Below are positions 9,195 to 21,315 of a stretch of DNA of 64,000 nt, piece after piece. Location: positions 1 to 64,000 of the forward strand of contig CATBQD010000004.1 of NCBI GenBank assembly GCA_949505625.1, read 5' to 3'. This stretch comes from an uncultured Bacilli bacterium. GTDB taxonomy: Bacteria > Bacillota_I > Bacilli_A > RF39 > UBA660. How positions within the stretch are numbered: position 1 is the stretch's first letter; each line of letters begins with the position of its first letter. Made by a program: the position numbers and the translations under genes. The notes beneath the pieces were generated by a model. The model was not told the origin of the DNA, ran no database searches, and saw only the letters and a program-made list of their open reading frames with translations.

Positions 9195-9210
9195 TGTTTC
9201 ACGTGGAACA
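9195..9210 (-). other. parS site 3 (ParB binding)
   Basis: TGTTTCACGTGGAACA again. The cluster sits between the gyrA terminator and the SRP RNA, about 9 kb from oriC, a normal place for ParB loading. Confidence 0.93.
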
Positions 9211-9212
9211 TA

Positions 9213-9241
9213 CAAAAAACAGAAGCATTTTATGCTTCTGT
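9213..9241 (-). terminator. Terminator of the recF-gyrB-gyrA transcript
   Basis: On the minus strand the arms ACAGAAGCA and TGCTTCTGT enclose a 5-nt loop and are followed by six T. The gyrA stop codon lies inside the hairpin. Confidence 0.85.
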
Positions 9242-11704
9242 TTTATCATCAACTACTTCTCCCGCTTCTGTATCTTCAATTTCATTATTTTCTTCTTTGT
9301 CGATAACAGCCGCTGTAGCCACTTTCTGTTCCTCCTTTAAATTGATTAAACGAACTCCCTGAGCTACTCTTCCTGTCTTTGATACCTGCTCTAACGAAAT
9401 TCTTATAATAATTCCATTATCAGTTACTATCATCAAGTCTTCTTCTCCATGAACAGAATGGAATGCTACTATATTACCATTCTTTTCAGTAATATTTAAG
9501 GCTTTTACTCCTTTACTTCCTCTATGAGTAATTCTATATTCTTCTAAGTCTGTCTGCTTTCCATAGCCTTTTTCAGTTACTATCAATACTTGTTGATTGG
9601 CTTCTGCTATTTCTAATCCAACTGCAATTCCTTCATCCATTTCAATTCCTTTTACTCCTGAAGCACTTCGTCCCATAATTCTAATTTCATTTTCATCAAA
9701 TCGTATCATACGACCATTTGATGATGCAATTAAAATTTCATTTTCTCCTGTTGTCTTCTTTACAGAAATAAGTTCGTCATCTTCTCTTAGAGAAATTGCT
9801 AGTTTACCATTTGTTCTAATATTGTCAAATTCAGAAAGAGCTGTTCTTTTAACAAGACCTTTTCTTGTACAGAATACCAAATATTTTGATGATTCTTCAT
9901 TGCTAACTTTCAACATAACATTAATAGTATCATCTTTATCTATTGGTAATAAATTTACAATTGGTAATCCTTTAGATTGTCTACTATATAAAGGAATTTC
10001 ATAACCTTTCATCCGATATACTTTTCCCTTATTAGTAAAGAACAATAAGTAATCATGAGTTGTCATAGAAACTAAGTTTTCTACAAAATCTTCTTCATTT
10101 GTAGCCATTCCTTTTACTCCGACACCTCCACGATTTTGAGTCTTATAAGTCTCACTTGTCATTCTTTTTATATAACCTTTGTTTGTTAATGTTATAACAA
10201 CATCTTCTACTGGAATCAAAGACTCATCTTCTATGAAGTCGATTGCTGTCATATCAATATTGGTACGTCTTTCATCTCCATATTTATTTTTGATTTCTGT
10301 TAATTCTTCTTTTATAATTGCCAATACTCTTTCAGCTTTTTCTAAAATGTCTTTCAAGTCTGCAATTGTCAATTCTAATTCAGCTAACTCAGATTCTATT
10401 TTATCTCTTTCTAATCCAGTTAATCGTCTTAATTTCATTTCTAGAATTGCTTTTCCTTGAATTTCACTTAGATTAAATCTTTCCATTAATTCTTTTAAAG
10501 CTTCATCATCATTTTTAGATTTCTTTAATAACTGAACAATCTCGTCTATGTGGTCCAAAGCTATTTTTAAACCTTCTAAAATATGTTCTCTTGCTAATGC
10601 TTTGTCCAAATCAAATTGAGTTCTTCTAATAATAACAATTCTTTGATGCTCAATATATGTTTCTAATATTTCTTTTAAGCTTAATATTCTTGGTTCTTTA
10701 TTAACAATCGCTAAATTGTTAATTCCATACGTTGTTTGAAGTGATGTATGTTTATATAAATTATTTAATACTACATTAGGATTTGCATCTCTTCTTATTT
10801 CTATTACAATTCTAATTCCATCTCTATTAGATTCATCTCTTAAGTCTGTAATTCCATCTATTACTTTTTCTCTAACTAAGTCTGCTATTTTACTAATTAA
10901 TACAGCTTTATTTATCATATATGGTATTTCATTTACAATAATTTGAGCTTTCCCACTTTTGGTTTCATGAATCTCTGCCTTAGAGCGTACTGTAATGATT
11001 CCTTTACCAGTTTCATACGCTTTTCTAATTCCTGCATTTCCTAATATTGTAGCACCTGTTGGAAAGTCTGGCCCTTTAATATATTCCATTAATTCTACTA
11101 CTGATAATTCTGGATTATCAATTAACGCAATAATTCCATTGATAACTTCGGTTAAGTTATGTGGCGGTATATTGGTAGCCATTCCTACAGCTATTCCTGT
11201 TGCTCCATTTACTAGAAGATTCGGAAAACGAGCTGGTAATACACTAGGTTCATTTTCTTCTGCTGTATAAGTAGGCTCAAAGTCAACCGTATTTTTATTA
11301 ATGTCTCGAACTAATTCCATACTTAATTTTGACATTCTAGCTTCTGTATAACGTTGAGCTGCTGCTCCATCTCCATCTATTGAACCAAAATTTCCATGAC
11401 CATCTACTAACATATAGCGATAAGAGAAATCCTGAGCCATACGTACTAGAGCCTCATAAATACTAGAGTCACCATGTGGATGAAAACGTCCCATAACATC
11501 TCCAGTAATACGCGCTGATTTCTTATGTGCTACACTTGCAGTTGCCCCTAAATCATTCATTCCATAAATAATTCTTCGCTGTACTGGCTTAAGACCATCT
11601 CTTACATCTGGCAAAGCACGAGCTACAATAACGCTCATCGCATAATCTAGGAATGATTTTCTAATTTCTTTTTCAAAATGTAAATCTTTTAATATTTCTG
11701 CCAT
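9230..11704 (-). CDS. gyrA: DNA gyrase subunit A
   Basis: Breakage-rejoining subunit of gyrase, which introduces negative supercoils together with GyrB. The 824-residue protein starts [20 protein letters not shown]. The active-site Tyr lies in the [12 protein letters not shown] segment near residue 120. The quinolone-resistance region [17 protein letters not shown] has Ser and Glu at the usual positions (wild-type-like). The GyrA box [10 protein letters not shown] is present in the C-terminal beta-pinwheel, and the tail is acidic. It follows gyrB by 13 bp, and the operon ends at a hairpin overlapping the stop. Confidence 0.98.
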   Translation of the reverse strand: MAEILKDLHFEKEIRKSFLDYAMSVIVARALPDVRDGLKPVQRRIIYGMNDLGATASVAHKKSARITGDVMGRFHPHGDSSIYEALVRMAQDFSYRYMLVDGHGNFGSIDGDGAAAQRYTEARMSKLSMELVRDINKNTVDFEPTYTAEENEPSVLPARFPNLLVNGATGIAVGMATNIPPHNLTEVINGIIALIDNPELSVVELMEYIKGPDFPTGATILGNAGIRKAYETGKGIITVRSKAEIHETKSGKAQIIVNEIPYMINKAVLISKIADLVREKVIDGITDLRDESNRDGIRIVIEIRRDANPNVVLNNLYKHTSLQTTYGINNLAIVNKEPRILSLKEILETYIEHQRIVIIRRTQFDLDKALAREHILEGLKIALDHIDEIVQLLKKSKNDDEALKELMERFNLSEIQGKAILEMKLRRLTGLERDKIESELAELELTIADLKDILEKAERVLAIIKEELTEIKNKYGDERRTNIDMTAIDFIEDESLIPVEDVVITLTNKGYIKRMTSETYKTQNRGGVGVKGMATNEEDFVENLVSMTTHDYLLFFTNKGKVYRMKGYEIPLYSRQSKGLPIVNLLPIDKDDTINVMLKVSNEESSKYLVFCTRKGLVKRTALSEFDNIRTNGKLAISLREDDELISVKKTTGENEILIASSNGRMIRFDENEIRIMGRSASGVKGIEMDEGIAVGLEIAEANQQVLIVTEKGYGKQTDLEEYRITHRGSKGVKALNITEKNGNIVAFHSVHGEEDLMIVTDNGIIIRISLEQVSKTGRVAQGVRLINLKEEQKVATAAVIDKEENNEIEDTEAGEVVDDKTEA

Positions 11705-11717
11705 TTTTATTCACCCC

Positions 11718-14769
<3,052 letters not shown>

Positions 14770-14845
14770 GAATTCTCCTCTTTTCCTATTTTTAAGCTCA
14801 TTTACACAATTTATAGAAAGATATGTACTCCTATACACATCTACT

Positions 14846-14854
14846 ATTATACCA
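14846..14854 (-). promoter_or_regulatory. Extended -10 promoter for recF-gyrB-gyrA
   Basis: On the minus strand TGGTATAAT gives a perfect -10 with an extended TGn element. The matching -35 region is weak. It lies about 80 bp upstream of the recF start. Confidence 0.6.
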
Positions 14855-14873
14855 TAGATTTGATTAAAATAAT

Positions 14874-14905
14874 AAAAAATAAGCCTTAAAAGGCCTATTT
14901 TATGC
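14874..14905 (-). terminator. Terminator after comK
   Basis: On the minus strand AAATAGGCCTT pairs with AAGGCTTATTT, including one G-T pair, and is followed by a T-run. It overlaps the comK stop. Confidence 0.65.
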
Positions 14906-15349
14906 AAGTTTTCTTTTTCTGAGAATCGATTCTAATCTTGTAGCCCTTAAAATCTGATTTTCTAATGAACCATATGAAATTTCTAACTCTAAATAATTTC
15001 CATTTTTAAACTGTACAAAAGTTGCACTTTCTTTTTTTGTATAGTCTACAATGTGATTTAATGAAATCCAAATACACTCTTTTATTCTTGGTGATGTTGT
15101 TGGAAAAAAGATTAACTCCATTGTTTCCTCAACAATAATTGGCGATTTATAATTTACTCCAATTAGATTCTTTGTTCCCTCATGCCTTCCCATATAAGAA
15201 CTTCCAAAAAACTTACAACTTTCATCAATGATTTCTGTAGCTGATTGATTGACTAAAAAACTATCTTCAAGTTCAATTACTTTTGATGTTGTTTGGTCTA
15301 TTGGAACAATTGCTACAGTAGCAGAATTAATTTCATAATTCTTTTTCAT
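14900..15349 (-). CDS. comK: ComK family competence transcription factor
   Basis: ComK activates late competence genes in Bacillus by binding paired AT-boxes. The 149-residue product matches the family along its length: YEINSATVAIVPIDQTTSKV at the N-terminus, then SCKFFGSSYMGRHEGTKNLI, PIIVEE, FFPTTSPRIKECIWISLNHI and the C-terminal LENQILRATRLES. It is shorter than Bacillus subtilis ComK (192 aa) because the C-terminal tail is lacking. AGGAGG lies just upstream of the start. It stands between dnaN and recF, where Bacillus has the S4-domain gene yaaA. It is a single transcription unit, bounded by the dnaN terminator and its own. Confidence 0.85.
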   Translation of the reverse strand: MKKNYEINSATVAIVPIDQTTSKVIELEDSFLVNQSATEIIDESCKFFGSSYMGRHEGTKNLIGVNYKSPIIVEETMELIFFPTTSPRIKECIWISLNHIVDYTKKESATFVQFKNGNYLELEISYGSLENQILRATRLESILRKRKLA

Positions 15350-15463
15350 AAAATCCCCTCCTAAAGATATTCTTCTACAAAAGAACCTCTTTGTCCTATC
15401 TTATAGCACTCTTTTTTGTCAAATATTGTAGAAAAAGGTCGATTTTGTTCAAAAAATGACAAA

Positions 15464-15492
15464 AAAAAGGAAAATTTGCTCTTTTCCTCTTA
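15464..15492 (-). terminator. Terminator after dnaN
   Basis: On the minus strand GGAAAA and TTTTCC enclose GAGCAAA, followed by eight T. It begins at the dnaN stop codon. Confidence 0.8.
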
Positions 15493-16611
15493 ATAAGTTC
15501 TAATTGGCAATATTAATTGAATTAAATCATCTACTTCTGGATTCTTAATTATAATTGGTTTAATTTCTCCATTAAATAATAATTGCACGTCTTCTGCATC
15601 AAAAGATTTTAATGCTTCCATCATATATTTTGAACTAAATGCAATATTAATTTCTTCATCTTTATTTTTGATAATTTCTACCCTATCTTCTACATTTCCT
15701 ATCTCTGGAATATTAGAAGATATTGTTGCAATATCACTTTTTGTAGAAAGTTTAATTGTATTTTTATCCGCTTCATTTGTCAATAAAGATGCTCTATCAA
15801 TTGAATTATAAAGATTTGAAAGATTTACTTTAAAATCCATTGAAAACTCTGTTGGAATTAATTTTGAAGTATCTGGATATTGTCCATTAATTAATCTTGA
15901 CATTAAAATAATTGTATCAAATTTAAATATTATTTTATTATTAAAGATATGTAATTCAACATCATCGTCTTCTTCATCAAATAGACGTGTTAATTCGTTT
16001 AAATTTTTAGTTGGTACTATAATATTAATATTTTCTGTTAAACTTGTGGATAACTCTATTTTCTTTTTTGCTAATCGATAAGAATCTGTTGCTGTACATT
16101 CTAATATATTACCCTCTATTTTAAAATTGATTCCAGTTAAGACTGGTCTTGATTCTTGAGTTGATGTAGCAAATGATGTTTGATTAATAATTGTTTTAAA
16201 TAGTTTTTTTGCTATCGTAATTGGTGTTTTATTATCTTCTAATTCTAAATCTGGAAATTCAGATGCATTATTACAATTTAATGTAAAAGATGAATTTGTT
16301 GTTGTAATGTATATTTTAGAATCCATTACTTCTTCTATACTAATAAGGTCATTTGGAAGTTTTCTAACAATTTCATAAATATATTTTCCTGATACAACAA
16401 TATCTCCTGTTATTTCTATATTTTCGATATCTTTTTTATCAATAAATGTTTTAATTGCAATTTCATTATCTGTACTCATTAAATATAGTCCTTCAGAAGT
16501 TAATTCAAATTTAATACAGTTTAATATTGGAATTAAGTTTTTACTCGAAATTCCTTTTATTACATAATTTAAGTGTTTTAATAATATATTTTGTTTAATT
16601 AATAGTTTCAT
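15490..16611 (-). CDS. dnaN: DNA polymerase III beta sliding clamp
   Basis: Ring-shaped processivity factor that tethers polymerase III to DNA. The start at 16611 (MKLLIKQNILLKHLNYVIKG) follows AAGGA. An in-frame upstream extension of 26 Asn/Lys-rich codons lacks family similarity. It is about 373 residues in the usual three clamp domains, with segments SRPVLTGINFKIEGN and LISRL-type peptide-pocket residues, and ends in LPIRTY, the conserved C-terminus (LPVRTY in others). It lies 160 bp downstream of dnaA, with a DnaA box between. Confidence 0.97.
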   Translation of the reverse strand: MKLLIKQNILLKHLNYVIKGISSKNLIPILNCIKFELTSEGLYLMSTDNEIAIKTFIDKKDIENIEITGDIVVSGKYIYEIVRKLPNDLISIEEVMDSKIYITTTNSSFTLNCNNASEFPDLELEDNKTPITIAKKLFKTIINQTSFATSTQESRPVLTGINFKIEGNILECTATDSYRLAKKKIELSTSLTENINIIVPTKNLNELTRLFDEEDDDVELHIFNNKIIFKFDTIILMSRLINGQYPDTSKLIPTEFSMDFKVNLSNLYNSIDRASLLTNEADKNTIKLSTKSDIATISSNIPEIGNVEDRVEIIKNKDEEINIAFSSKYMMEALKSFDAEDVQLLFNGEIKPIIIKNPEVDDLIQLILPIRTY

Positions 16612-16654
16612 AAAAATCCTTCTTTCTTTATTCTTATTTTTATACTTATTATTC

Positions 16655-16772
16655 TTATTATTGGTGTGGATTCTGTGGAAAAGTGTCAAACACTTTACAA
16701 AATCAAATAAAATGTAAATTTTAAGGCTGTGGATAATGAAAAATGTAAATTGTCAGTTTCCACAAGAGAGCT
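16655..16772. other. dnaA-dnaN intergenic DnaA-box region
   Basis: TGTGGATAA at 16728-16736 is a perfect DnaA box (TTATCCACA on the minus strand). Weaker TGTGGA copies lie near 16665 and 16674. Together with the region upstream of dnaA this gives a bipartite origin, as in Bacillus. The region also serves as leader for dnaN. Confidence 0.65.
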
Positions 16773-18125
16773 TTATCTTATTTGATTTATAATCTTATTT
16801 ATCTCTTTTTCGAGGTTCACATCATTTTTTATTTCTTTTTTTATTTTGTCAACAGAATGCATAACAGTTGTATGGTCTTTTCCACCAAATTCGATTCCAA
16901 TTTTAGGTAATGATTCTTCTAATACTGTTCTGCAGATATACATAGCAATTTGTCTTGGAACTGCAATTTTAGCGACTCGCTTTTTGCTTTTCATTTCTTC
17001 TACTGTAATATTATAGTTGCTCGCTACAAGTTGCAAAACCTGCTCTACTTTACTTTTTGATATAATGCTTTTTACAAAATAGTCTTTTAGAGCATCCACT
17101 GCTAAATCCAAAGTAATATCAGAACCATTCATAATTGTTGCATAAGCGAATATTCTAGTAATAGCTCCTTCAAGCTTTCGAATATCAGAAGTACAATTAC
17201 TTGCAATATATTCTTTTACTTCTTGTGGAAAAGGTTTTGCCATATCGTGACCTTCTATTTTTTTATCAATAATATCCATACGAAGTTTAAAATCTGGTGG
17301 TAAGATATCAATAGTAAGTCCCCAGTTAAACCTTGTACGAAGACGTTCCTCTAATTTTTTTAAGTCGTCTGGAGAGCGGTCAGATGAAATAATAATTTGT
17401 TTGTTATTGCAATGTAGCTCATTAAATGTATTAAAGAATTCTTGTTGTGTTTTGCTTGCAATTTCTAAATATTGAATATCATCTATCATAAGAACATCAA
17501 TTTCGCGATATTTCTTTTTAAACTTTTCCACTGTTTCAAAGTTTGTTTCTTCATTATTTTTTCTATAAATATTTAAAAAGTCATCTACAAACTTTTCACT
17601 TGTTACATAAAGAACTTTTTTGTGGGTAGTTTTATAGATATAATTTCCTATAGCATGCATGAGATGTGTTTTTCCAAGTCCACTACTTCCATATATGAAA
17701 AGAGGGTTATACATGAATCCTGGCTGTTCAGCTACAGCAATGGAAGTCGCTTTTGCGAATTTGTTACTCTCCCCTACTATAAAATTTTCAAATGTATATC
17801 TTGGGTCTAAATTAGATTCAAAAGTTGGGTCTTCATTAGAATTTGTATTACCAGAAGCAATATTAACATTATTTTCCAAATCTTCTTCAATGAAAAATTC
17901 GAATTTAAAATTAGAACCTGCTACTTCTGTGAATATTTCTTCAATGATATCATTATAATTTTCTTTTAAATGTTTTTTATGCACTGGCATTGGTACCAAT
18001 ACTTTTGCGCTATTCCCTTTTAATTCTAACAATTTCGTCTCTGAAAACCATGTTTCGTATAACATTGGAGAAAGATTCTCTTTTATTTTTTCTAGAAACA
18101 TGTTCCAGATGGTGTCCAAATTCAT
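16773..18125 (-). CDS. dnaA: Chromosomal replication initiator DnaA
   Basis: AAA+ initiator that binds DnaA boxes and opens the origin. I chose the ATG at 18125 (MNLDTIWNMFLEKIKENLSP), 6 nt after GGGGGTG. A longer frame adds seven residues. Domain III begins LDPRYTFENFIVGESNKFA near residue 105, Walker A is GSSGLGKTHLMHA, and Walker B is DVLMIDDIQYL. Domain IV carries the DNA-binding signature GGKDHTTVMHSVDKI near the C-terminus. It is 450 residues. It runs leftward away from oriC. Confidence 0.98.
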   Translation of the reverse strand: MNLDTIWNMFLEKIKENLSPMLYETWFSETKLLELKGNSAKVLVPMPVHKKHLKENYNDIIEEIFTEVAGSNFKFEFFIEEDLENNVNIASGNTNSNEDPTFESNLDPRYTFENFIVGESNKFAKATSIAVAEQPGFMYNPLFIYGSSGLGKTHLMHAIGNYIYKTTHKKVLYVTSEKFVDDFLNIYRKNNEETNFETVEKFKKKYREIDVLMIDDIQYLEIASKTQQEFFNTFNELHCNNKQIIISSDRSPDDLKKLEERLRTRFNWGLTIDILPPDFKLRMDIIDKKIEGHDMAKPFPQEVKEYIASNCTSDIRKLEGAITRIFAYATIMNGSDITLDLAVDALKDYFVKSIISKSKVEQVLQLVASNYNITVEEMKSKKRVAKIAVPRQIAMYICRTVLEESLPKIGIEFGGKDHTTVMHSVDKIKKEIKNDVNLEKEINKIINQIR

Positions 18126-18512
18126 GAATAGCACCCCCACTTCCATAAATACACCCCTATTTTACAATATTTTTGTGGGAAATAAAAGCAAAAAGCCAAA
18201 AAAGTGTGGAAAAAAAGCAAAAAAATATGCAAATTTGCTTTCCACAAAATTATCCCCTTATTTTTCATTTAAAAAACAATTATTTCCCAACTTTTACACA
18301 CAGCCTGTGGAAAACTCTTACACATATTATTTCCCAGGTGGATTAATTATGCACAATAATGTGGAAAACAAAGGATAAAATAGGAATATAAAAAGAAATA
18401 TATGTTGAAAAGTATGTTGATTATAAAAAATATTTGGGAAATAATTTAAAAATATCCACTTTTTGATTGACAACAATAAAGGTTTCTAGTAAGATATGCC
18501 CTGGTGATTGGA
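18126..18512. other. oriC, dnaA-upstream part
   Basis: About 380 bp without a gene. It holds TTATGCACA at 18347-18355 (matches TTATNCACA) and several near-consensus boxes: TTTCCACAA near 18240, TTTTACACA near 18292, TGTGGAAAA near 18306 and 18360, and TCTTACACA near 18316. A very AT-rich stretch at about 18375-18460 could be the unwinding element. Four copies of TTATTTCCCA or its complement also occur here and are listed separately. Divergent transcription starts on both sides. Confidence 0.88.
18176..18444. repeat. Four copies of the 10-mer TTATTTCCCA in oriC
   Basis: Copies at 18176-18185 (as TGGGAAATAA), 18280-18289, 18327-18336 and 18435-18444 (as TGGGAAATAA). The motif resembles the half-site TATTTCCC of Noc-binding sequences. 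Similar halves flank the noc promoter at 25.9 kb. Confidence 0.7.
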
Positions 18513-19118
18513 GTGAAAAGAGAATTAGATGATATAGAATTGAAAGAATTTGAATGTTTCTATATAGACCAAACAACGTTAATCATAAAAACAAAAACAG
18601 AAGAGATTTCATATTCATATCCAAACTCGCTGGAGTTATTACGAAGAATTGGATATTTATTACATAGATATGAAGTAGAATATAATAGGAAAAAGGACCA
18701 AGCAAAAGATAAGTCTGATTCATCCTTAACACCAACTCAAAAGGAGTGTAAAAATCGTTTGATGAAAAGTCGTAATATTGTTTTTAGTGTATATGGATTA
18801 TATATGATTTTGTCTCTAATATTTCCAAATTACTCTTCAGTATTATTGAATTTATTTGTTGCAGCGGATGGAATTGTATTGATAGGTATTATGAGAGATA
18901 TTCAAATATTGAAGAGTGAAGCTTTAAAGCAGCAAAAAGAAAATCAAAATTATGAATCACAATTGAATAAAGGATTTGAATCATTGAAAGAAGCAGCACT
19001 TTCTTATTTGAATAGAATCACAAAAACAACAACAAGTTTTAATATGGAAGAAAAGCATTATATAGAAGAAATTGAAAAAGGTTTTCAAAAAAGAATTGGA
19101 ACTTATCCACAACAATAG
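18513..19118 (+). CDS. Unknown membrane protein beside oriC
   Basis: I do not recognise a family. The protein is about 201 residues. The N-terminal 80 residues are charged and soluble-looking, and two hydrophobic segments follow (NIVFSVYGLYMILSLIF near 90, then LLNLFVAADGIVLIGIM near 115). A Glu/Lys-rich C-terminal part is likely helical. The start is uncertain: GTG codons exist at 18504 and 18513, and I prefer 18513 because GGTGAT precedes it. Its last codons contain a perfect DnaA box just upstream of the rpmH promoter. A gene of unknown function between oriC and rpmH is not the usual arrangement. Confidence 0.7.
   Translation: MKRELDDIELKEFECFYIDQTTLIIKTKTEEISYSYPNSLELLRRIGYLLHRYEVEYNRKKDQAKDKSDSSLTPTQKECKNRLMKSRNIVFSVYGLYMILSLIFPNYSSVLLNLFVAADGIVLIGIMRDIQILKSEALKQQKENQNYESQLNKGFESLKEAALSYLNRITKTTTSFNMEEKHYIEEIEKGFQKRIGTYPQQ
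19103..19111 (+). promoter_or_regulatory. Perfect DnaA box upstream of rpmH promoter
   Basis: TTATCCACA in the last codons of the preceding gene, 8 bp before the -35 element of rpmH. Confidence 0.75.
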
Positions 19119-19119
19119 T

Positions 19120-19148
19120 TTGACAAAAAGGACATTTATCTATATAAT
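19120..19148 (+). promoter_or_regulatory. Consensus promoter of rpmH
   Basis: TTGACA, 17-bp spacer, TATAAT: a perfect vegetative sigma factor promoter 42 bp before the rpmH start. Confidence 0.92.
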
Positions 19149-19190
19149 GGAAAAAGCAACCAAAATTTTTAAAGTTCAGGAGGTGTGAAA

Positions 19191-19313
19191 ATGAAAAGAA
19201 CATATCAACCAAATAGTAGAAGAAGAAGTAAAAAAATGGGTTTTTTAGCACGTATGAAGACAAAAATGATTAATAGCCGTAGAAGAAAAGGACGTAAAGT
19301 ATTAGCTCATTAA
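19191..19313 (+). CDS. rpmH: 50S ribosomal protein L34
   Basis: Small basic protein of the large ribosomal subunit. The 40-codon product begins [15 protein letters not shown] and ends [11 protein letters not shown], with the family core GFLARMKTK. It is four residues shorter than the usual 44. The binding site AGGAGGTG lies 6 nt before the ATG. It follows a perfect promoter and precedes rnpA, the universal order next to oriC. Confidence 0.96.
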   Translation: MKRTYQPNSRRRSKKMGFLARMKTKMINSRRRKGRKVLAH

Positions 19314-19320
19314 TAACCAG

Positions 19321-19343
19321 CACCACTGATAAGTTCAGTGGTG
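19321..19343 (+). terminator. Hairpin between rpmH and rnpA (attenuator-like)
   Basis: CACCACTGA and TCAGTGGTG enclose TAAGT. Only three T follow, so it may lower rather than stop transcription into rnpA. Confidence 0.6.
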
Positions 19344-19376
19344 TTTCATTATATTAAAGTAGGAGTAGGGAAGCTT

Positions 19377-19715
19377 ATGAAAAAAATAAATGTCTTAAAA
19401 AAGAATGAAGATTTTAGTAGAATAATTGCTTCACAGAAGCCATATAAATATAAAGATTATATAATATATAAGGAAGAACAAGATAGTGGAGTATCTCATT
19501 TTGGATTATCTGTTGGTAAAAAAGTAGGGAATGCAGTTACTAGAAATCATATAAAAAGACAGCTAAAAAGCATAATTGACCAAATTCCCTATAAAAATAA
19601 CTTTAATTGTATTATAATAGTGAGGAAAGGAATTACAGAAAAATCATTTTTAGAAATGAAAGATGATTTAATTGAAGTAATGAAAAGAGTACACATATTG
19701 GAGGAAAATGAATGA
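19377..19715 (+). CDS. rnpA: Ribonuclease P protein component
   Basis: Protein cofactor of RNase P, which matures tRNA 5' ends. The ATG at 19377 follows AGGGAAG. An upstream extension of 13 codons has no support. The 112 residues include the N-terminal NVLKKNEDFSRIIA, the conserved GLSVGKKVGNAVTRNHIKRQ motif (the RNR-type RNA-binding signature) and IIIVRKG. Its TGA stop overlaps the ATG of yidC by 4 nt. Confidence 0.95.
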   Translation: MKKINVLKKNEDFSRIIASQKPYKYKDYIIYKEEQDSGVSHFGLSVGKKVGNAVTRNHIKRQLKSIIDQIPYKNNFNCIIIVRKGITEKSFLEMKDDLIEVMKRVHILEENE

Positions 19716-20659
19716 AGAAAAAGAAAATATTATTAATTATGATGTTATGTGCTATAACATTATCAGCAACGGGATGTACAACATTTTTAAAAGATGAAAA
19801 AGGGAAGGCCGTACAAAATCCTGTAACTGGACAAAATCTTCCTAAGAATATCTTATGTAGACCAGAATCTAAGAAAACAATTGAAGTTTATGAAAATAAC
19901 AAAATTGAATTAAACAAACTACCAAAATGTTCTGAATTTGTTCCAGCATCTGGTGGATATGAGGGAATATGGACAACAATATTTGTAAAACCATTAGCAT
20001 GGATTATTATTCAAATTGGAAAAGTTGTTAAAAATTATGGATTGGCAGTTATTTTAATTACATTATTGATTCGTTTGATAATGTTCCCATTAACACAAAA
20101 ATCGGCAGTTCAATCAGAAAATTTAAAATTGGCAAAACCAGAACTAGATAAATTAGAGAAAAAATATAAAAATCGTCAAGATCAAGAAGCAATGATGCAG
20201 AAAAGTCAAGAAATGTTGGTTATTTATAAAAAATATAAAATTAATCCTATGGCAGGTTGTTTATATGCCTTTATTCAATTACCATTATTTTTAGCTTTCT
20301 ATGAAGCACTTAATAGATTACCACTTATTTTTGAAGGAAGTTTCTTAGGACTTCATTTAGGAATGACTCCGTTAACAGGAATTACATCTGGTAAGATTTA
20401 TTATATTCTTATTGTTATATTAGTTGGGTTGGTTACATATTTCTCATTTAAACTGAATAGCGGGGCAAGTATGAGTAGTGACCAAGCAAAGCAGATGAAA
20501 ATGATGACAAATATTATGACTGGCGTAATTACATTAAGTTCATTAACAATATCAAGTGCAATTGGTTTATATTGGATTACCAATAGTGGATTTACAATTG
20601 TACAAAACTTAATTGTAAAAAGGAGAAAAAATAATGGAAAAGATAGTAATAGAAGATAA
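19712..20659 (+). CDS. yidC: Membrane protein insertase YidC/OxaA (SpoIIIJ type)
   Basis: Inserts and folds membrane proteins. It has a lipoprotein-type signal: a basic start, a hydrophobic stretch, then LSATGC with a lipobox Cys near residue 22. Five membrane segments follow, with the conserved Arg in LLIRLIMFPLTQKSA near residue 125, the cytosolic helical hairpin rich in Lys/Gln/Met, and YLYWIT-like C-terminal sequence GLYWITNSGF. The 315-residue size is normal. It is coupled to jag, whose start lies within its last codons. Confidence 0.96.
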   Translation: MKKKKILLIMMLCAITLSATGCTTFLKDEKGKAVQNPVTGQNLPKNILCRPESKKTIEVYENNKIELNKLPKCSEFVPASGGYEGIWTTIFVKPLAWIIIQIGKVVKNYGLAVILITLLIRLIMFPLTQKSAVQSENLKLAKPELDKLEKKYKNRQDQEAMMQKSQEMLVIYKKYKINPMAGCLYAFIQLPLFLAFYEALNRLPLIFEGSFLGLHLGMTPLTGITSGKIYYILIVILVGLVTYFSFKLNSGASMSSDQAKQMKMMTNIMTGVITLSSLTISSAIGLYWITNSGFTIVQNLIVKRRKNNGKDSNRR

Positions 20660-21239
20660 AGAAAAAGAAAATGCTTATCAAAAGTTAGAAGAAATCACAT
20701 CTTTAGATAATTTATATTATAAAGAAACAATAGAGGCTGGAAAATTATTTAAAAGTGGTAAATGTAAAATAGAAGCAATCAAAAAAGATGATGTGAAGCA
20801 ATATATCAAAGAATTTTTAAGTAAAATAGGAGATTTGATGGAAATAGAGCTTCGTTCTGAAATTAGAATGGATGAAGATGTTATAAATGTTAGTATCATT
20901 TCTGATAATAGTCCTATTTTAATTGGAAGAGAAGGAAAAAATTTGGATGCATTACAAACATTGTTAAGACAATCATTGAGTAATCAGACAAATATGTTAA
21001 TTAAGGTAAATTTAGATGCTTCAGACTATAAATTAAAAAAGCAAAAACGATTAGAACGAGAAATTAAAAATATAGCACGTGAAGTTTTAAAAACTCATAT
21101 TGATGCAAAACTAGACCCAATGAATGCTTTTGATAGAAGGATTGTTCACTCAGTCATTAGTACTTATGAAAATTTAGAAACAGAGAGCATAGGAGAAGCA
21201 CCAAATCGATATGTAACAATTAAATATAAGGAAAACTAG
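20634..21239 (+). CDS. jag: RNA-binding protein Jag/KhpB
   Basis: Cytoplasmic KH-R3H RNA-binding protein almost always encoded after yidC. It is implicated in cell division and elongation in streptococci. The N-terminal Jag_N part is about 50 residues, then the KH domain with its GxxG loop in LIGREGKNLDALQTLLRQS near residue 105, and the R3H motif NAFDRRIVHSVI near residue 165. The length of 201 residues is normal. Its start overlaps yidC by 26 nt. Confidence 0.93.
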   Translation: MEKIVIEDKEKENAYQKLEEITSLDNLYYKETIEAGKLFKSGKCKIEAIKKDDVKQYIKEFLSKIGDLMEIELRSEIRMDEDVINVSIISDNSPILIGREGKNLDALQTLLRQSLSNQTNMLIKVNLDASDYKLKKQKRLEREIKNIAREVLKTHIDAKLDPMNAFDRRIVHSVISTYENLETESIGEAPNRYVTIKYKEN

Positions 21240-21262
21240 AAGCCACAAAGGTTTCTTTTTTG
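21240..21262 (+). terminator. Terminator after jag
   Basis: GAAGCC pairs with GGTTTC over a short loop (ACAAA), with one G-T pair, and six T follow. It begins at the jag stop. Confidence 0.7.
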
Positions 21263-21266
21263 TTCG

Positions 21267-21295
21267 TTGACTAATTATAACACTTATAGTAGAAT
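21267..21295 (+). promoter_or_regulatory. Promoter for the HD-protein and mnmE genes
   Basis: TTGACT, 17-bp spacer, TAGAAT, ending 20 bp before the start codon of the next gene. Confidence 0.75.
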
Positions 21296-21315
21296 ACAAA
21301 AGAAGGAGAAGAAAT

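Noticed and set aside
8985-9215. Minus-strand open frame of about 76 codons between tadA and gyrA
   Set aside because: It covers the SRP RNA and parS sites. The codons are explained by those elements and no ribosome binding site is present.
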